A stretch of 64,000 nucleotides of DNA from JAPLDA01 sp043787975 (lineage in GTDB: Bacteria > Bacteroidota > Bacteroidia > AKYH767-A > 2013-40CM-41-45): NCBI GenBank assembly GCA_043787975.1, contig JAYVUK010000015.1, positions 1 through 64,000 of the forward strand, in the 5' to 3' direction. The translations under genes were made by a program, and so were the position numbers. Below the pieces are notes generated by a model. It ran no database searches and was not told where the DNA came from. It saw only the letters and a program-made list of their open reading frames with translations. Shown piece by piece: positions 16,701-24,909 of the stretch (positions within the stretch are counted from its first letter, which is position 1; every line of letters begins with the position of its first letter).

Positions 16701-16824
16701 AAGCAACAATCGGAGTTTTGATAAAACAAAATATCCCGGCAACTGCCAGAACACCCGTCAGAAAAAAGACAAACAATTTATGCCTGAGCGAAAACGAGAT
16801 AATATTTTTTACCAGGTTATCCAT
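13723..16824 (-). CDS. HME-RND heavy-metal efflux pump (CzcA type)
   Basis: 1033 residues, the full length of an RND inner-membrane proton antiporter. Twelve-helix layout with two large periplasmic domains. The TM4 motif DFGILIDGAVVMVEG (Asp396, Asp402, Glu409) is the pattern of divalent-cation pumps such as CzcA; CusA-type Cu/Ag pumps have a different TM4 sequence. The metal (Zn, Co, Ni or Cd) cannot be set from sequence. Last gene of a TolC-adaptor-pump operon; 22 bases separate it from the adaptor gene. Confidence 0.93.
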   Translation of the reverse strand: MDNLVKNIISFSLRHKLFVFFLTGVLAVAGIFCFIKTPIVAFPDFTNTQIRIITRWPGRSAQEMERFVTIPIEIAMNSVQRKTNLRSQSMFGLSVVTLVFEDDVEDMYARQQITGLLPGVELPEGAQAELTPPTGPTDEIFRYTLHSKYKTPAELRTYQDWVIDRNLRTVPGVADVVAFGGPVKTYEVSVNPDLLTQYDLTAIDVYDAINKSNINVGGDVIEKSSQSFIVRGIGLINTIDDIKNIVLKVTNGTPVLVKNVAEVLESSNPRLGMVARGHEPDVVEGIVLMRKGIDPGTVLKALEEKVKELDEKILPSDVDMQTVYDRQNLIDFCLHTVFHNVLEGIFLVTAIVFLFMRDWRATLIVSLIIPLSLMFAFIMLYLKGMFANLISIGAIDFGILIDGAVVMVEGVFVTLGYYAAEVGMEKFNKAAKLGLIRRTGVDMGKAIFFSKLIIITALIPIFSFEKVEGKLFSPLAYTLGFALLGALLFTLTFVPALSSRLLHKNVREKHNPVVAGMIKYYEKIFDWVMRNKKKSVTVAVLLVVLTFASAKILGTEFIPHLDEGALWAEGDAPMSISLSQAKMLADSMRYDLMKFPEVHDLISQVGRPDDGTDPKGFFAIECLVDLYPKEQWKSHDTKDELIKKMQDLLESKYVGTIWSFSQPIIDNVNEAIAGIDVNQAVKVFGENLDTISKISRQVYQKLKTVPGMDDVGIVKNLGQPELQINLDRQKMALYGITASEANAIVELAIGGKAASQLYEGEKKFDIRVRYQYPFRKSELEIGELMIPTSSGTKIPLKEVADIQLKSGPAFIYRDNNRRFSAVQFAVRGRDLGSTVSEAQKKLEDEIQLPKGYSIEFSGEYESEIRAMTRLSVVVPISLVIIFIILLVLFRKIKDVLLVLMNVPFALVGGILALLVTGTNFNIAAGIGFIALFGICIQNGVIIISVFKQNLDKKMSLDEALKNGAISRVRPVVMTALMAIFGLLPAAISTGIGSETQKPLAIVIVGGLISATLLTLIIFPAIVHRVYRRKLLNI

Positions 16825-16846
16825 TTATAGAATTTCGAATTATTTT

Positions 16847-17974
16847 TTAAAGTTTTTTGAGAGCAGTGAATACAAAAAGCCCGTTCCTGGAAATCACCAT
16901 ATCTCCCTGGTGAATTGAATCCTCTTCGATAAAATAGTTGTCATCGAACGATTTAAAAATCTTTACCTCCTGCATATCTATATCACATCGTTTGCGGAAA
17001 ATAACCACATACGTTTTGTTGTCATCGAACAAAACTGACTTGGAAGGCAGCATCAACATTTTTTTATTTTCCGGAAAAAGAATTGAAATGTTTGCAAACA
17101 TTCCCGGCTTGAGTGTATAGTCCGGATTGTTCAGCCTGATTTTCACACTCATCACTTTCGTTTCAGGATCCAGGATGTTCGAAACACGCTCCACTTTTCC
17201 TCTAAATTTTTTATCGGGATAACTCAGCGTTGAAATCTCCACTTCATCATTGAGTTTAATTTTAGAAATATCACTTTCATACACATTTGCCACAGCCCAT
17301 ACTTCCTTTAAATCAGAAATTGTAAACAGGTTGTCAGCTGCATCAGCCCTGAGTTCCATGCCTGTCATAATTTTTTTCTCAACGATAAAGCCACTAATAG
17401 GTGCTTTAATAAGATACCCCGAACCAATGGAATCATTTCCGAGGTCTGTGCTGCCGTAAATCTTCAATACTTCATTTACCTTGTTGAATTGCGCAAGTGC
17501 TTTCTCATATTCACCCTGCGCTGCCAGGAAATCCTTTTCAGAACTGACACCACTGCTTCTCATGTCAGTTGTTACTTCCATATTCTTTTTTGCAATGGCA
17601 AGTTCTGATTGTGATGATTTGAAATCATTAAAATAATTCGCCATATCAGTGCTACGAATCATTGCGAGTAATTGTCCTTTCTGAACATAATCGCCCAACG
17701 TAACTTTTACGTCCGAAACATGACCGCTAACAAATGGAAATATTTTCACAACATGGTCTTCGTTGAAAGTAATCCTTCCTGAGACTTTTAATTCACTCAT
17801 CACGGCTTCCGACTTAACCGTGTCGAGTGTTATGTTTTTCATAAGGGAATCCGGAATGCAATAATCTTCTGAATTATTATTTTCCTGTGAGTCCGGTTTA
17901 CTGCATGAAGCAGTGATCATCACAGTCAATAAAGCCAGGAAAAAGAACAGCGATTTATTATAACTCATGCTCAT
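16847..17974 (-). CDS. RND periplasmic adaptor lipoprotein (CzcB type)
   Basis: 375 residues. Membrane-fusion protein linking the RND pump to the outer-membrane channel. The N-terminal signal ends ITASC, a lipoprotein box with Cys near residue 24. Barrel-sandwich halves are recognisable (FPFVSGHVSDVKVTLGDYVQKGQLL and YLIKAPISGFIVEKKIMTGM), separated by an alpha-hairpin of about 80 residues. A beta-barrel (SYPDKKFRGKVERVSN) and membrane-proximal domain follow. Three bases separate it from the TolC-family gene. Confidence 0.92.
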   Translation of the reverse strand: MSMSYNKSLFFFLALLTVMITASCSKPDSQENNNSEDYCIPDSLMKNITLDTVKSEAVMSELKVSGRITFNEDHVVKIFPFVSGHVSDVKVTLGDYVQKGQLLAMIRSTDMANYFNDFKSSQSELAIAKKNMEVTTDMRSSGVSSEKDFLAAQGEYEKALAQFNKVNEVLKIYGSTDLGNDSIGSGYLIKAPISGFIVEKKIMTGMELRADAADNLFTISDLKEVWAVANVYESDISKIKLNDEVEISTLSYPDKKFRGKVERVSNILDPETKVMSVKIRLNNPDYTLKPGMFANISILFPENKKMLMLPSKSVLFDDNKTYVVIFRKRCDIDMQEVKIFKSFDDNYFIEEDSIHQGDMVISRNGLFVFTALKKL

Positions 17975-17977
17975 AAC

Positions 17978-19261
17978 TTATTTTAGAATTGTAATGCCTG
18001 TTGCAAGATTGATGTTCTCGATTGCTTCCAGTCGGCTATCTTGAAGTTTGTTAAATTCAGTCTTTGAATTTTTATAGGTCTCGTAATAATCAATAAACTC
18101 AAGCAAGCTGATGGTCCTGTTCTGATAGCCCTGGGTAATCCCCAGCAATAATTTGTCGTAATCATTTGTGAATTTTGGCATTGCAGATTTGTAGAGCCTG
18201 TCACTTTCCGAGAATTGAGAGAACGCTTTTGTCACATCATTTTTCACCTCCAGCTCAGCCTTATTTTTCAGCAACTTACTTTCCTCGACTTTATATCCGG
18301 CAGCTTTGATATTTCCCTGGTTGCGATTAAAAAAAGGCAAATCAATTCCGAGAGAAACAGAATTGTAATCATTGATATAACTTCCCGCACGATCGTAGTT
18401 TACACCAAGATGCAAGTCAGGAACCCGCAATGACCTTTGCAGCGTTAGGTTTGCCTGTTCAGCATCCATTTGTGTTTCTGCAATCCTTAAATCATTTCGG
18501 TTCGCTAAAGCTGAATCCAGAAGAAGCGAATAATTAAGTTGGGAAGCATTCACCTCGTCAAAGGAGGAAGTCGTAAACTCCGGAATGATTGTTTGCGCAA
18601 GGGTATCACCCGTGATCAAAACAAGATTACTTTGCTTTTCAGCAATGTCTTTCAATAAATCAATCCGTTCATTCTCCAGGTTGAATTGCAACGACTGTAA
18701 ACGCGCCAATTCCTTAAAAGCAATATTTCCCTTCTGATATTGTTGTTGGTATGAATTGATAAGAATATTGAGCGAAGCAATCTCCTGATCATACACTGAA
18801 ACCGATTGCCGAAGAAAATAAAGTGCGTAAAAATTTATTCTGAGTTCATATCGAATTGTCCGCATCAAATCATAAAACTGGTAAGAAGCCAGCTTAGAGT
18901 TTGTTTTCTGCAAGCGGACATTCTTATTTCGTTGCCCTGCGAGATGAACCAGTTGGTTTACTGAAACTGCAGTTTCTCCTGTTTGAGAAATGTCAAACCA
19001 TTTTCCGGTTTGCCTGTTATATGCGCCCTGGTCAACACTGAGTGACGGATTATCCCAGAGTTTTGCCTGGACAACCGAAGCCTCAGCCATATTAACTTCG
19101 TATTTCGCAGCAAGAAGTTCAAAATTCTTTGCAAGAAATAATTTTTCTGCATTATCAATGGAAAGATGAATCGAGTCTGGAAAATTATTGCTTTGAGCAA
19201 ACGTCTTCTGTGCAAACAGAAGAATATAAAAAAGTAAAAAGAAATTTCTCTGAACCGCCAT
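17978..19261 (-). CDS. TolC-family outer-membrane efflux channel (CzcC type)
   Basis: 427 residues from ATG 19261; an in-frame GTG at 19273 would add four residues. A signal peptide ends FAQ. Two internally similar halves rich in long coiled helices (LAAKYEVNMAEASVVQAKLWDNPSLS; RNDLRIAETQMDAEQANLTLQRSLRVP) fit the OEP repeat of TolC. First gene of the efflux operon, 72 bases downstream of the sensor kinase gene on the same strand, so the two-component system and the pump may share a transcript. Confidence 0.9.
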   Translation of the reverse strand: MAVQRNFFLLFYILLFAQKTFAQSNNFPDSIHLSIDNAEKLFLAKNFELLAAKYEVNMAEASVVQAKLWDNPSLSVDQGAYNRQTGKWFDISQTGETAVSVNQLVHLAGQRNKNVRLQKTNSKLASYQFYDLMRTIRYELRINFYALYFLRQSVSVYDQEIASLNILINSYQQQYQKGNIAFKELARLQSLQFNLENERIDLLKDIAEKQSNLVLITGDTLAQTIIPEFTTSSFDEVNASQLNYSLLLDSALANRNDLRIAETQMDAEQANLTLQRSLRVPDLHLGVNYDRAGSYINDYNSVSLGIDLPFFNRNQGNIKAAGYKVEESKLLKNKAELEVKNDVTKAFSQFSESDRLYKSAMPKFTNDYDKLLLGITQGYQNRTISLLEFIDYYETYKNSKTEFNKLQDSRLEAIENINLATGITILK

Positions 19262-19345
19262 GCGCTTAATCACGAACGCAAACGTACCATGGCCGTATTA
19301 GAGAGACATTAGAATGAGATTAGAAAGTGATTAGAAAATGAAACT

Positions 19346-20719
19346 TCAGGAAAACTTAATCTTCGGGAATTGAACTGTAGCCGTTGTTCCTTTGCCTTCA
19401 CTCGAATTTAAAAAGAGTTTTCCATTGTGAAGCAAAATGATTTTTTGAGACAATGCCAGTCCTATTCCGGAACCGCTGTATTGCCTGGCATTTTCAGCAC
19501 GATAAAAAGTCTGAGATACTTTTCCGATATCCTTTTCAGGAATCCCGATACCGGAATCATGTACTGTAATAACAAGCTCCCTAGCGCAATTAAGAAGAGA
19601 TATCTCCACCTTTTTATGATCAGAAAATTTGGACGCATTTTCCAACAGGTTTTCAAAGGCAATTAATAACAGGTTTTTATTGCCGAAAATCATCAATTCA
19701 TCTGAACTGGACGGCATGTTATTAAAAATCAATTCAAATTTCCCTTTCGGCACCTGGTTATTTACAATGTCAATCGCTTCTTCCAGCAGTTCATCAATGC
19801 GAATACTTTCCGGCTTCAAATTATTTTCATCGACATTGGCCTGCGCGATATTGAGTAGTCCATTGCTGAGTTTATGCAGCCGTTCCGCTTCTTCAAGAAT
19901 GGTGTTAAGTATACTTCTGTATTCATCACCTGTTCTTTCTTTGGAAAGTGTTACGTCAATATTGCCGATAATGGAAGTGAGAGGAGTACGCAATTCATGC
20001 GATGCATCGGCAACAAAATTTCGCTGCAGCACGAATGCACTTTCAAGACGGGTCAGCACATTATTAAATGTCTTTGCCAGTTCAGCAATCTCGTCTTTTC
20101 CGTTTCCTTCATTTAAACGAAGATGGAGATTTGTTTCTGTAATACGCTTTACCTGCTTCACAATTACACTGACAGGTTGAAGCATTTGAGAAGTAAAAAA
20201 TCTTCCCAGGAAAAAAACAATCACCACGCTGATAAAGAATCCGATCATCAATACATTCCGCAGGTGATTCAGTTTCGCATCCCCGATCGTATCCATCGCT
20301 GAGGCTATGATGACAAATTCGCCCTGGTTATCTGAATAAAAAATACCGCTCACATAACGGTTCCCGTTTTTGTGCTCGTATGTTTTTTGCTTCCGTGTTT
20401 TGTCAATCACATCCTTTGAAAACAATGACACAACAGAATCATTGATAAATGCCTGTTGATCATTTGCATTATAAACACGGATGATTTCACTTGGTAATTT
20501 ATCAAGGTATTGCTCCCTGAATTCAGTATACACCTTTTTACTTGCCTCGTCTTCTTCCAGGAAAACATTGGCGGTAATGAACGCTCGTTCCTTCAAATGC
20601 TTGAAAAAATCTGAAGATGCGTACGACTTTGAAAGCGAAAAGATATAGATGGTAAGCGCCAACAAAAGCAATGCAATGATTCCGGTAAATAACAAGGTCA
20701 GCTTGTTCTTAATCTTCAT
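19346..20719 (-). CDS. Heavy-metal-type sensor histidine kinase
   Basis: 457 residues. Two membrane helices (about 8-28 and 158-178) flank a periplasmic sensor region of about 130 residues. Then come HAMP, a dimerisation domain with phospho-acceptor His241 (SHELRTPL), and an ATPase domain with N-box (FENLLENASKFSD), G1 (HDSGIGIPE) and G2 (GSGIGLAL). Layout matches CusS/CzcS-type kinases. Its start overlaps the response regulator stop by four bases (ATGA). Position upstream of the efflux operon suggests it senses the exported metal. Confidence 0.92.
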   Translation of the reverse strand: MKIKNKLTLLFTGIIALLLLALTIYIFSLSKSYASSDFFKHLKERAFITANVFLEEDEASKKVYTEFREQYLDKLPSEIIRVYNANDQQAFINDSVVSLFSKDVIDKTRKQKTYEHKNGNRYVSGIFYSDNQGEFVIIASAMDTIGDAKLNHLRNVLMIGFFISVVIVFFLGRFFTSQMLQPVSVIVKQVKRITETNLHLRLNEGNGKDEIAELAKTFNNVLTRLESAFVLQRNFVADASHELRTPLTSIIGNIDVTLSKERTGDEYRSILNTILEEAERLHKLSNGLLNIAQANVDENNLKPESIRIDELLEEAIDIVNNQVPKGKFELIFNNMPSSSDELMIFGNKNLLLIAFENLLENASKFSDHKKVEISLLNCARELVITVHDSGIGIPEKDIGKVSQTFYRAENARQYSGSGIGLALSQKIILLHNGKLFLNSSEGKGTTATVQFPKIKFS

Positions 20720-21396
20720 TCTTTTCCTTCTTTAAAAACGTATCCCATTCCTGTAACCGTATGAATAAGTTTAGGCGAAAACCCTTTATCAATTTTATTC
20801 CTCAGGTAGTTTACATACACATCCACAACATTCGAATTGGTGTCTGAAGTATCGTCCCAAACAGATTCTGCGATTTGATATCTTGATTTTACAATACCTT
20901 TATTCTGTACAAAATACCGGAGCAATGAAAACTCCCTTGGAGTAAGCCTGATGAGCTTTCCGTTTCGATTTACTTCTTTGCTTTCTTCATTCACTTCCAT
21001 GTCTGCTATTCTATAAACAGGATTTATAATTTTGTTCTGACTTCTCCGAACCAACGCCTGGATACGGGCAACCAGTTCCTTAAACTTAAATGGTTTTGTG
21101 AGGTAATCGTCAGCTCCGGTATTTAAACCTGTTACTACATCCTCCGTTGTTCCAAGTGCTGTAAGCATGAGGATCGGTGTAGCAATATTTTCTCCCCTGA
21201 TTATTTTGCAAAGCTCTACCCCGTTGATATGAGGAAGGATTACATCCAAAACAATTGCATCGTACTCGTTTTGAAGAGCTAATTTTTTTCCGGTATAGCC
21301 ATCAAACGCAGTGTCCACAACATAGGACTGTTCCTCGAAACCTCTTTTAATAAATGATGAGACATTCGGTTCATCTTCGATGAGGAGGATTTTCAT
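20716..21396 (-). CDS. OmpR-family response regulator
   Basis: 226 residues. Receiver domain with acidic pocket (EDE at 7-9), phospho-acceptor Asp51 (AIVLDVILP), Thr near 80 and Lys in YLTKPFKFKEL. The C-terminal winged-helix domain (LTPREFSLLRYFVQNKG, NVVDVYVNYLRNKID, TVTGMGYVF) is of the CusR/CzcR type. Translationally coupled to the kinase. A near-match to TAnnTTTG sits just before the ATG. Probable targets are its own operon and the adjacent efflux genes. Confidence 0.93.
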   Translation of the reverse strand: MKILLIEDEPNVSSFIKRGFEEQSYVVDTAFDGYTGKKLALQNEYDAIVLDVILPHINGVELCKIIRGENIATPILMLTALGTTEDVVTGLNTGADDYLTKPFKFKELVARIQALVRRSQNKIINPVYRIADMEVNEESKEVNRNGKLIRLTPREFSLLRYFVQNKGIVKSRYQIAESVWDDTSDTNSNVVDVYVNYLRNKIDKGFSPKLIHTVTGMGYVFKEGKE

Positions 21397-21473
21397 GGCA
21401 GCAAAATAATAAAAGCCAAATGACCTTCTTATGAACTCCCAAAAATCATATTTTCAATTAATCAAAATATTTT

Positions 21474-21489
21474 TTTAGATTTGTCTAAA
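21474..21489. promoter_or_regulatory. Candidate MntR/DtxR operator overlapping a -7 element
   Basis: TTTAGA-TTTG-TCTAAA: perfect six-base arms around a four-base centre. TAGATTTG (21476-21483) inside it matches TAnnTTTG, so a bound repressor would cover the promoter. The TTTAG/CTAAA arms resemble the TTAGG/CCTAA-type half-sites of DtxR-family operators. It lies 19 bases before the first gene of an operon that encodes a DtxR/MntR regulator. Confidence 0.6.
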
Positions 21490-21508
21490 TATTTTTTACA
21501 ATAAAATC

Positions 21509-22267
21509 ATGACCAAGTACTTTTTTACATTGAGCTTGTTTTTAGTGACCGATTTGTTTTCGGTTTCTGGGCAGGAGATCGCATCCATCCAGACCGACAG
21601 GCCTGATCAAACCGAATGCCCGTTTACAGTTCCCAAAAATCATTTCCAGGTGGAGAATGGATTTTCATTCGAACAAACGGATGATCATACAAAAACCTTT
21701 TCCCACCCTTCTACACTATTAAAATTTGGGGTTACTGATCTTTTTGAACTGCGATTAATAACCGAGTTCACTGCCATCTATGTTAACAAACAGGCTGTTT
21801 CAGGAATTGCACCGGTCACGATCGGATTCAAAACAAACCTGGTAAAGGAAAAGGGGATAATCCCTCTTACTTCTTTTATCGGACATCTAACGATTTCCGA
21901 TTGTGCTTCGCCTGAATTCCAATCTACTTATTACGCTCCATCGTTCAGGTTCACCATGCAACATACCTTGTCAGGTAAATTTACGCTTGGCTATAATTTA
22001 GGTGCTGAATGGAATGGAGAATCCGCAGAGCCAACCTTTATTTATACGCTCACTACCGGGTATGCTATTTCAGAAAAAACCGGTAGTTATGTTGAGTTGT
22101 ATGGTTTTGTTCCTCAAACGTCGATAGCGGATCATCGGTTTGACGCAGGATTAAATTATTTATTAAAAAAAAATATTTTGATTGACATTTCCGGTGGAGT
22201 CGGGTTGTCTGAAAATTCTCCTGATTACTACGCTGCCTTAGGTTTCTCATTCAGATTAAAAGACTAA
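21509..22267 (+). CDS. Outer-membrane beta-barrel protein (phenol MetA-like transporter family)
   Basis: 252 residues with a signal peptide ending SGQ. The mature start QEIASIQTDRPDQTECPFTVPKNHFQVENGFSFE is typical of a Bacteroidota outer-membrane family often annotated only as 'transporter'. Alternating hydrophobic strands continue to a C-terminal FSFRLKD, consistent with a beta-barrel. It ends three bases before the metal-dependent regulator and shares its predicted operator, so a role in outer-membrane passage of a divalent metal such as manganese is inferred, not shown. Confidence 0.78.
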   Translation: MTKYFFTLSLFLVTDLFSVSGQEIASIQTDRPDQTECPFTVPKNHFQVENGFSFEQTDDHTKTFSHPSTLLKFGVTDLFELRLITEFTAIYVNKQAVSGIAPVTIGFKTNLVKEKGIIPLTSFIGHLTISDCASPEFQSTYYAPSFRFTMQHTLSGKFTLGYNLGAEWNGESAEPTFIYTLTTGYAISEKTGSYVELYGFVPQTSIADHRFDAGLNYLLKKNILIDISGGVGLSENSPDYYAALGFSFRLKD

Positions 22268-22270
22268 CCC

Positions 22271-22939
22271 ATGAATTCATTCACAGAAGAAAATTACCTG
22301 AAAGCGATCTTCAAGCTGGAAGAAAAAAAAGTCACCGGAAAAATTACCACCAATGCCATTGCCGAAATTGTTGAAACAGCTCCAGCATCCGTGACTGATA
22401 TGCTCAAAAAACTGGCGGATAAAAAACTGATCCGGTATGAAAAATACCAAGGTGTATCACTGACAGCCAGCGGAAAAAAAATTGCGATCACGATTATCCG
22501 GAAACACCGGCTATGGGAATTGTTCCTCGTGGAAAAATTAAATTTCAAGTGGGATGAAGTACATGATGTTGCCGAACAACTTGAACACATCAATTCAAAA
22601 ATGCTGATCGAACGTCTCGACCAGTTTCTCAATCATCCCAAGTTTGATCCACACGGCGACCCCATTCCTGACGAGCATGGAAATATGTATTCTCAAAAAT
22701 CGACTCCGCTTGCCGATCTGAATGAAAAAGAAAAAGTAATTGTAACCGGAGTGATTGATCACTCTCCCCTCTTTCTTCAACACATTGAAAAAATTGGTTT
22801 GTCACTTGGAAAGGAATTAAGGGTACAGGAAAAATTCAGCTATGACCAATCATTTCATATCCTTATTAAACCGGATAAATCAATTACACAAATCAGCCAT
22901 GATGTTGCAAAAAATATTTTAGTCACCATAAAAAAATAA
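22271..22939 (+). CDS. Metal-dependent transcriptional regulator (DtxR/MntR family)
   Basis: 222 residues. N-terminal winged helix (EENYLKAIFKLEE, APASVTDMLKKLADKKLIRYEKYQGVSLTASGK), dimerisation and metal-binding segment (HRLWELFLVEKLNFKWDEVHDVAEQLEH; HPKFDPHGDPIP) and a C-terminal FeoA/SH3-like domain from about residue 150. The WELFLVEKL and HEVAEQLEH-like metal ligands are conserved in form. With an Nramp transporter five bases downstream, manganese-responsive repression is the simplest reading; iron response is possible. Confidence 0.9.
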   Translation: MNSFTEENYLKAIFKLEEKKVTGKITTNAIAEIVETAPASVTDMLKKLADKKLIRYEKYQGVSLTASGKKIAITIIRKHRLWELFLVEKLNFKWDEVHDVAEQLEHINSKMLIERLDQFLNHPKFDPHGDPIPDEHGNMYSQKSTPLADLNEKEKVIVTGVIDHSPLFLQHIEKIGLSLGKELRVQEKFSYDQSFHILIKPDKSITQISHDVAKNILVTIKK

Positions 22940-22944
22940 TTTCG

Positions 22945-24828
22945 ATGATGAAAGACGAACGTAAACATACCACTGCTTCACTCAGCGAAGTCCATTCATC
23001 GGTTGACACTTCACGCAAGGGCTGGAGAAAATTATTTGCCTTCATGGGACCGGCCTATCTCATCAGCGTGGGTTACATGGATCCGGGAAACTGGGCGACC
23101 GACATTGCCGGTGGAAGCCAATTCGGATATAAGTTGATCTGGGTGTTGTTAATGTCGAACCTTATTGCATTGCTGTTACAAAGCCTGAGTGCGCGACTTG
23201 GAATTGTGAGGGGAAGAGATCTTGCGCAGGCATCCAGGGAAACCTATTCACGACCGGTCAATATTTCACTTTACGTTCTTGCCGAAATTGCGATTGCAGC
23301 ATGTGACCTGGCAGAAGTGTTAGGTATGGCAATCGGGATGCAATTACTTTTTCACATTCCGTTGTTGTGGGGAGTTTGCATCACTGTGCTCGACACTTTT
23401 CTTCTCCTCTTTCTCATCAACTTCGGCATTCGCAAGATGGAAGCATTTATTTTAGGATTGGTCGCCATCATTGGTATGGCATTTTTAGCGGAGATGATTT
23501 TTGCTAAACCGTTAATCGGAGAAGTCGTAGCAGGATTTGTTCCATCCATTCCAAGCAGCGCAGCACTTTACATTGCCATTGGAATTATCGGTGCTACCGT
23601 GATGCCTCACAACCTGTATCTCCATTCTTCGTTGGTACAGACACGAAAATTTGAACGAACCCCGGTTGAAATAAGAAGAGCCATTCGTTTTAATATTTTT
23701 GATTCAGCCATTGCCCTTAACCTTGCATTCTTTGTGAATGCTGCTATTCTCATTCTTGCTGCTTCCACTTTTTTTAAGAACGGAATGTTTGATGTTTCGG
23801 AAATCCAGGATGCACATAAGTTTCTTCAACCTTTACTTGGAACCAACCTGGCTCCTGCTTTCTTTGCAGTCGCATTGATTGCCGCCGGACAAAGCTCCAC
23901 ACTCACAGGAACATTAGCCGGGCAAATAGTCATGGAAGGTTACCTTAATCTCCGGATTGCACCCTGGCTGAGACGTTTAATCACGAGGCTTTTGGCCATC
24001 ATTCCGGCATTCATCGCCATCTCTTATTTCGGAGAAAGCGCCACCGGAAAACTGCTTATTTTATCGCAGGTAATTCTAAGTCTCCAACTCGGTTTTGCAA
24101 TCGTTCCGCTTATTCACCTGGTAAGTGACAAAAAGAAAATGAAGGAATTTGTCATTCCACTTTATGTAAAAATCCTCGCGTGGATTTGTGCAGTCATTAT
24201 TGTTACGTTGAATGCGAACCTGGTCTTTCAGCAAATTATGGAATGGATGGAAACGTCATCGAATCCATTTATCATTTGGATTACAGTAATTCCTGTTGCG
24301 ATAGCAGCTGCCATTCTTCTGCTTTATATTATCTTTAAACCATTGCTTGGAAAAGAAAAACTATTGAGTGTAAAATTGCCACATGCAAGCGCTCATCATC
24401 TCGAAGGATTGAAAATAAAGCCTTACAAACGCATTGCAATCGCGATTGATTTCTCCACGATGGATGCCGGAACTATTAGCAATGCCATTTCGCAAGGGGG
24501 AAAGCAAGCTGGGTATTTGCTGATTCATATTGTAGAATCAGCAGGAGCCATTATGATGGGAAGCGACATAACAGATTTTGAAACGAGCTCAGATAGAACG
24601 AATCTTGAACTCTATCTTCATGATTTAAAATCGAAAGGGTATACTTGTGAATTAAAGATCGGCTATGGAAATCCCAAAAAGGCAATTCCTGAAATTGTAA
24701 ACGAATACAACGCCGACCTGTTAGTCATGGGTGCTCACGGTCATCACGGGCTGAAAGATATGATATTCGGAACTACGGTGGATGCGGTGAGACACCGGGT
24801 GAAGATTCCTGTGCTGATTATACGGTAG
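22945..24828 (+). CDS. mntH: Nramp divalent-metal transporter fused to a UspA domain
   Basis: 627 residues. Residues 1-480 are an Nramp proton-coupled Mn/Fe importer with DPGNW (from Asp46) in TM1 and MPHN (from Met220) in TM6, the metal-binding residues of the family, and about 11 helices. Residues from about 487 form a universal stress protein domain beginning YKRIAIAIDFS. Near its end is the ATP-binding pattern GxxG-x9-GT (GAHG...FGTT). A cytoplasmic nucleotide-binding domain on an importer suggests gating or inactivation by ATP state; this is inference. Last gene of the regulator operon. Confidence 0.92.
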   Translation: MMKDERKHTTASLSEVHSSVDTSRKGWRKLFAFMGPAYLISVGYMDPGNWATDIAGGSQFGYKLIWVLLMSNLIALLLQSLSARLGIVRGRDLAQASRETYSRPVNISLYVLAEIAIAACDLAEVLGMAIGMQLLFHIPLLWGVCITVLDTFLLLFLINFGIRKMEAFILGLVAIIGMAFLAEMIFAKPLIGEVVAGFVPSIPSSAALYIAIGIIGATVMPHNLYLHSSLVQTRKFERTPVEIRRAIRFNIFDSAIALNLAFFVNAAILILAASTFFKNGMFDVSEIQDAHKFLQPLLGTNLAPAFFAVALIAAGQSSTLTGTLAGQIVMEGYLNLRIAPWLRRLITRLLAIIPAFIAISYFGESATGKLLILSQVILSLQLGFAIVPLIHLVSDKKKMKEFVIPLYVKILAWICAVIIVTLNANLVFQQIMEWMETSSNPFIIWITVIPVAIAAAILLLYIIFKPLLGKEKLLSVKLPHASAHHLEGLKIKPYKRIAIAIDFSTMDAGTISNAISQGGKQAGYLLIHIVESAGAIMMGSDITDFETSSDRTNLELYLHDLKSKGYTCELKIGYGNPKKAIPEIVNEYNADLLVMGAHGHHGLKDMIFGTTVDAVRHRVKIPVLIIR

Positions 24829-24830
24829 TT

Positions 24831-24909
24831 TAATAGTTCAATGGTTTATTCGTTCAATAGTATATTTGCAGTCATCATTGAACCATTGAACTAATAAACC
24901 ATTGAACCA
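24831..24909. repeat. GTTCAAT-family inverted repeat between mntH and smpB
   Basis: A perfect 15-base inverted pair (24836-24850 with 24893-24907), each arm made of GTTCAATGG-like units, starts next to the mntH stop and runs up to the smpB start, whose ATG continues the repeat pattern (CCAATGAG). The centre carries TATATTTG. Confidence 0.75.
24861..24868 (+). promoter_or_regulatory. TATATTTG -7 element upstream of smpB
   Basis: A perfect TAnnTTTG octamer in the loop of the inverted repeat, 41 bases before the smpB ATG. The -33 position has TTC, not TTG, so the promoter call is moderate. Confidence 0.4.
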
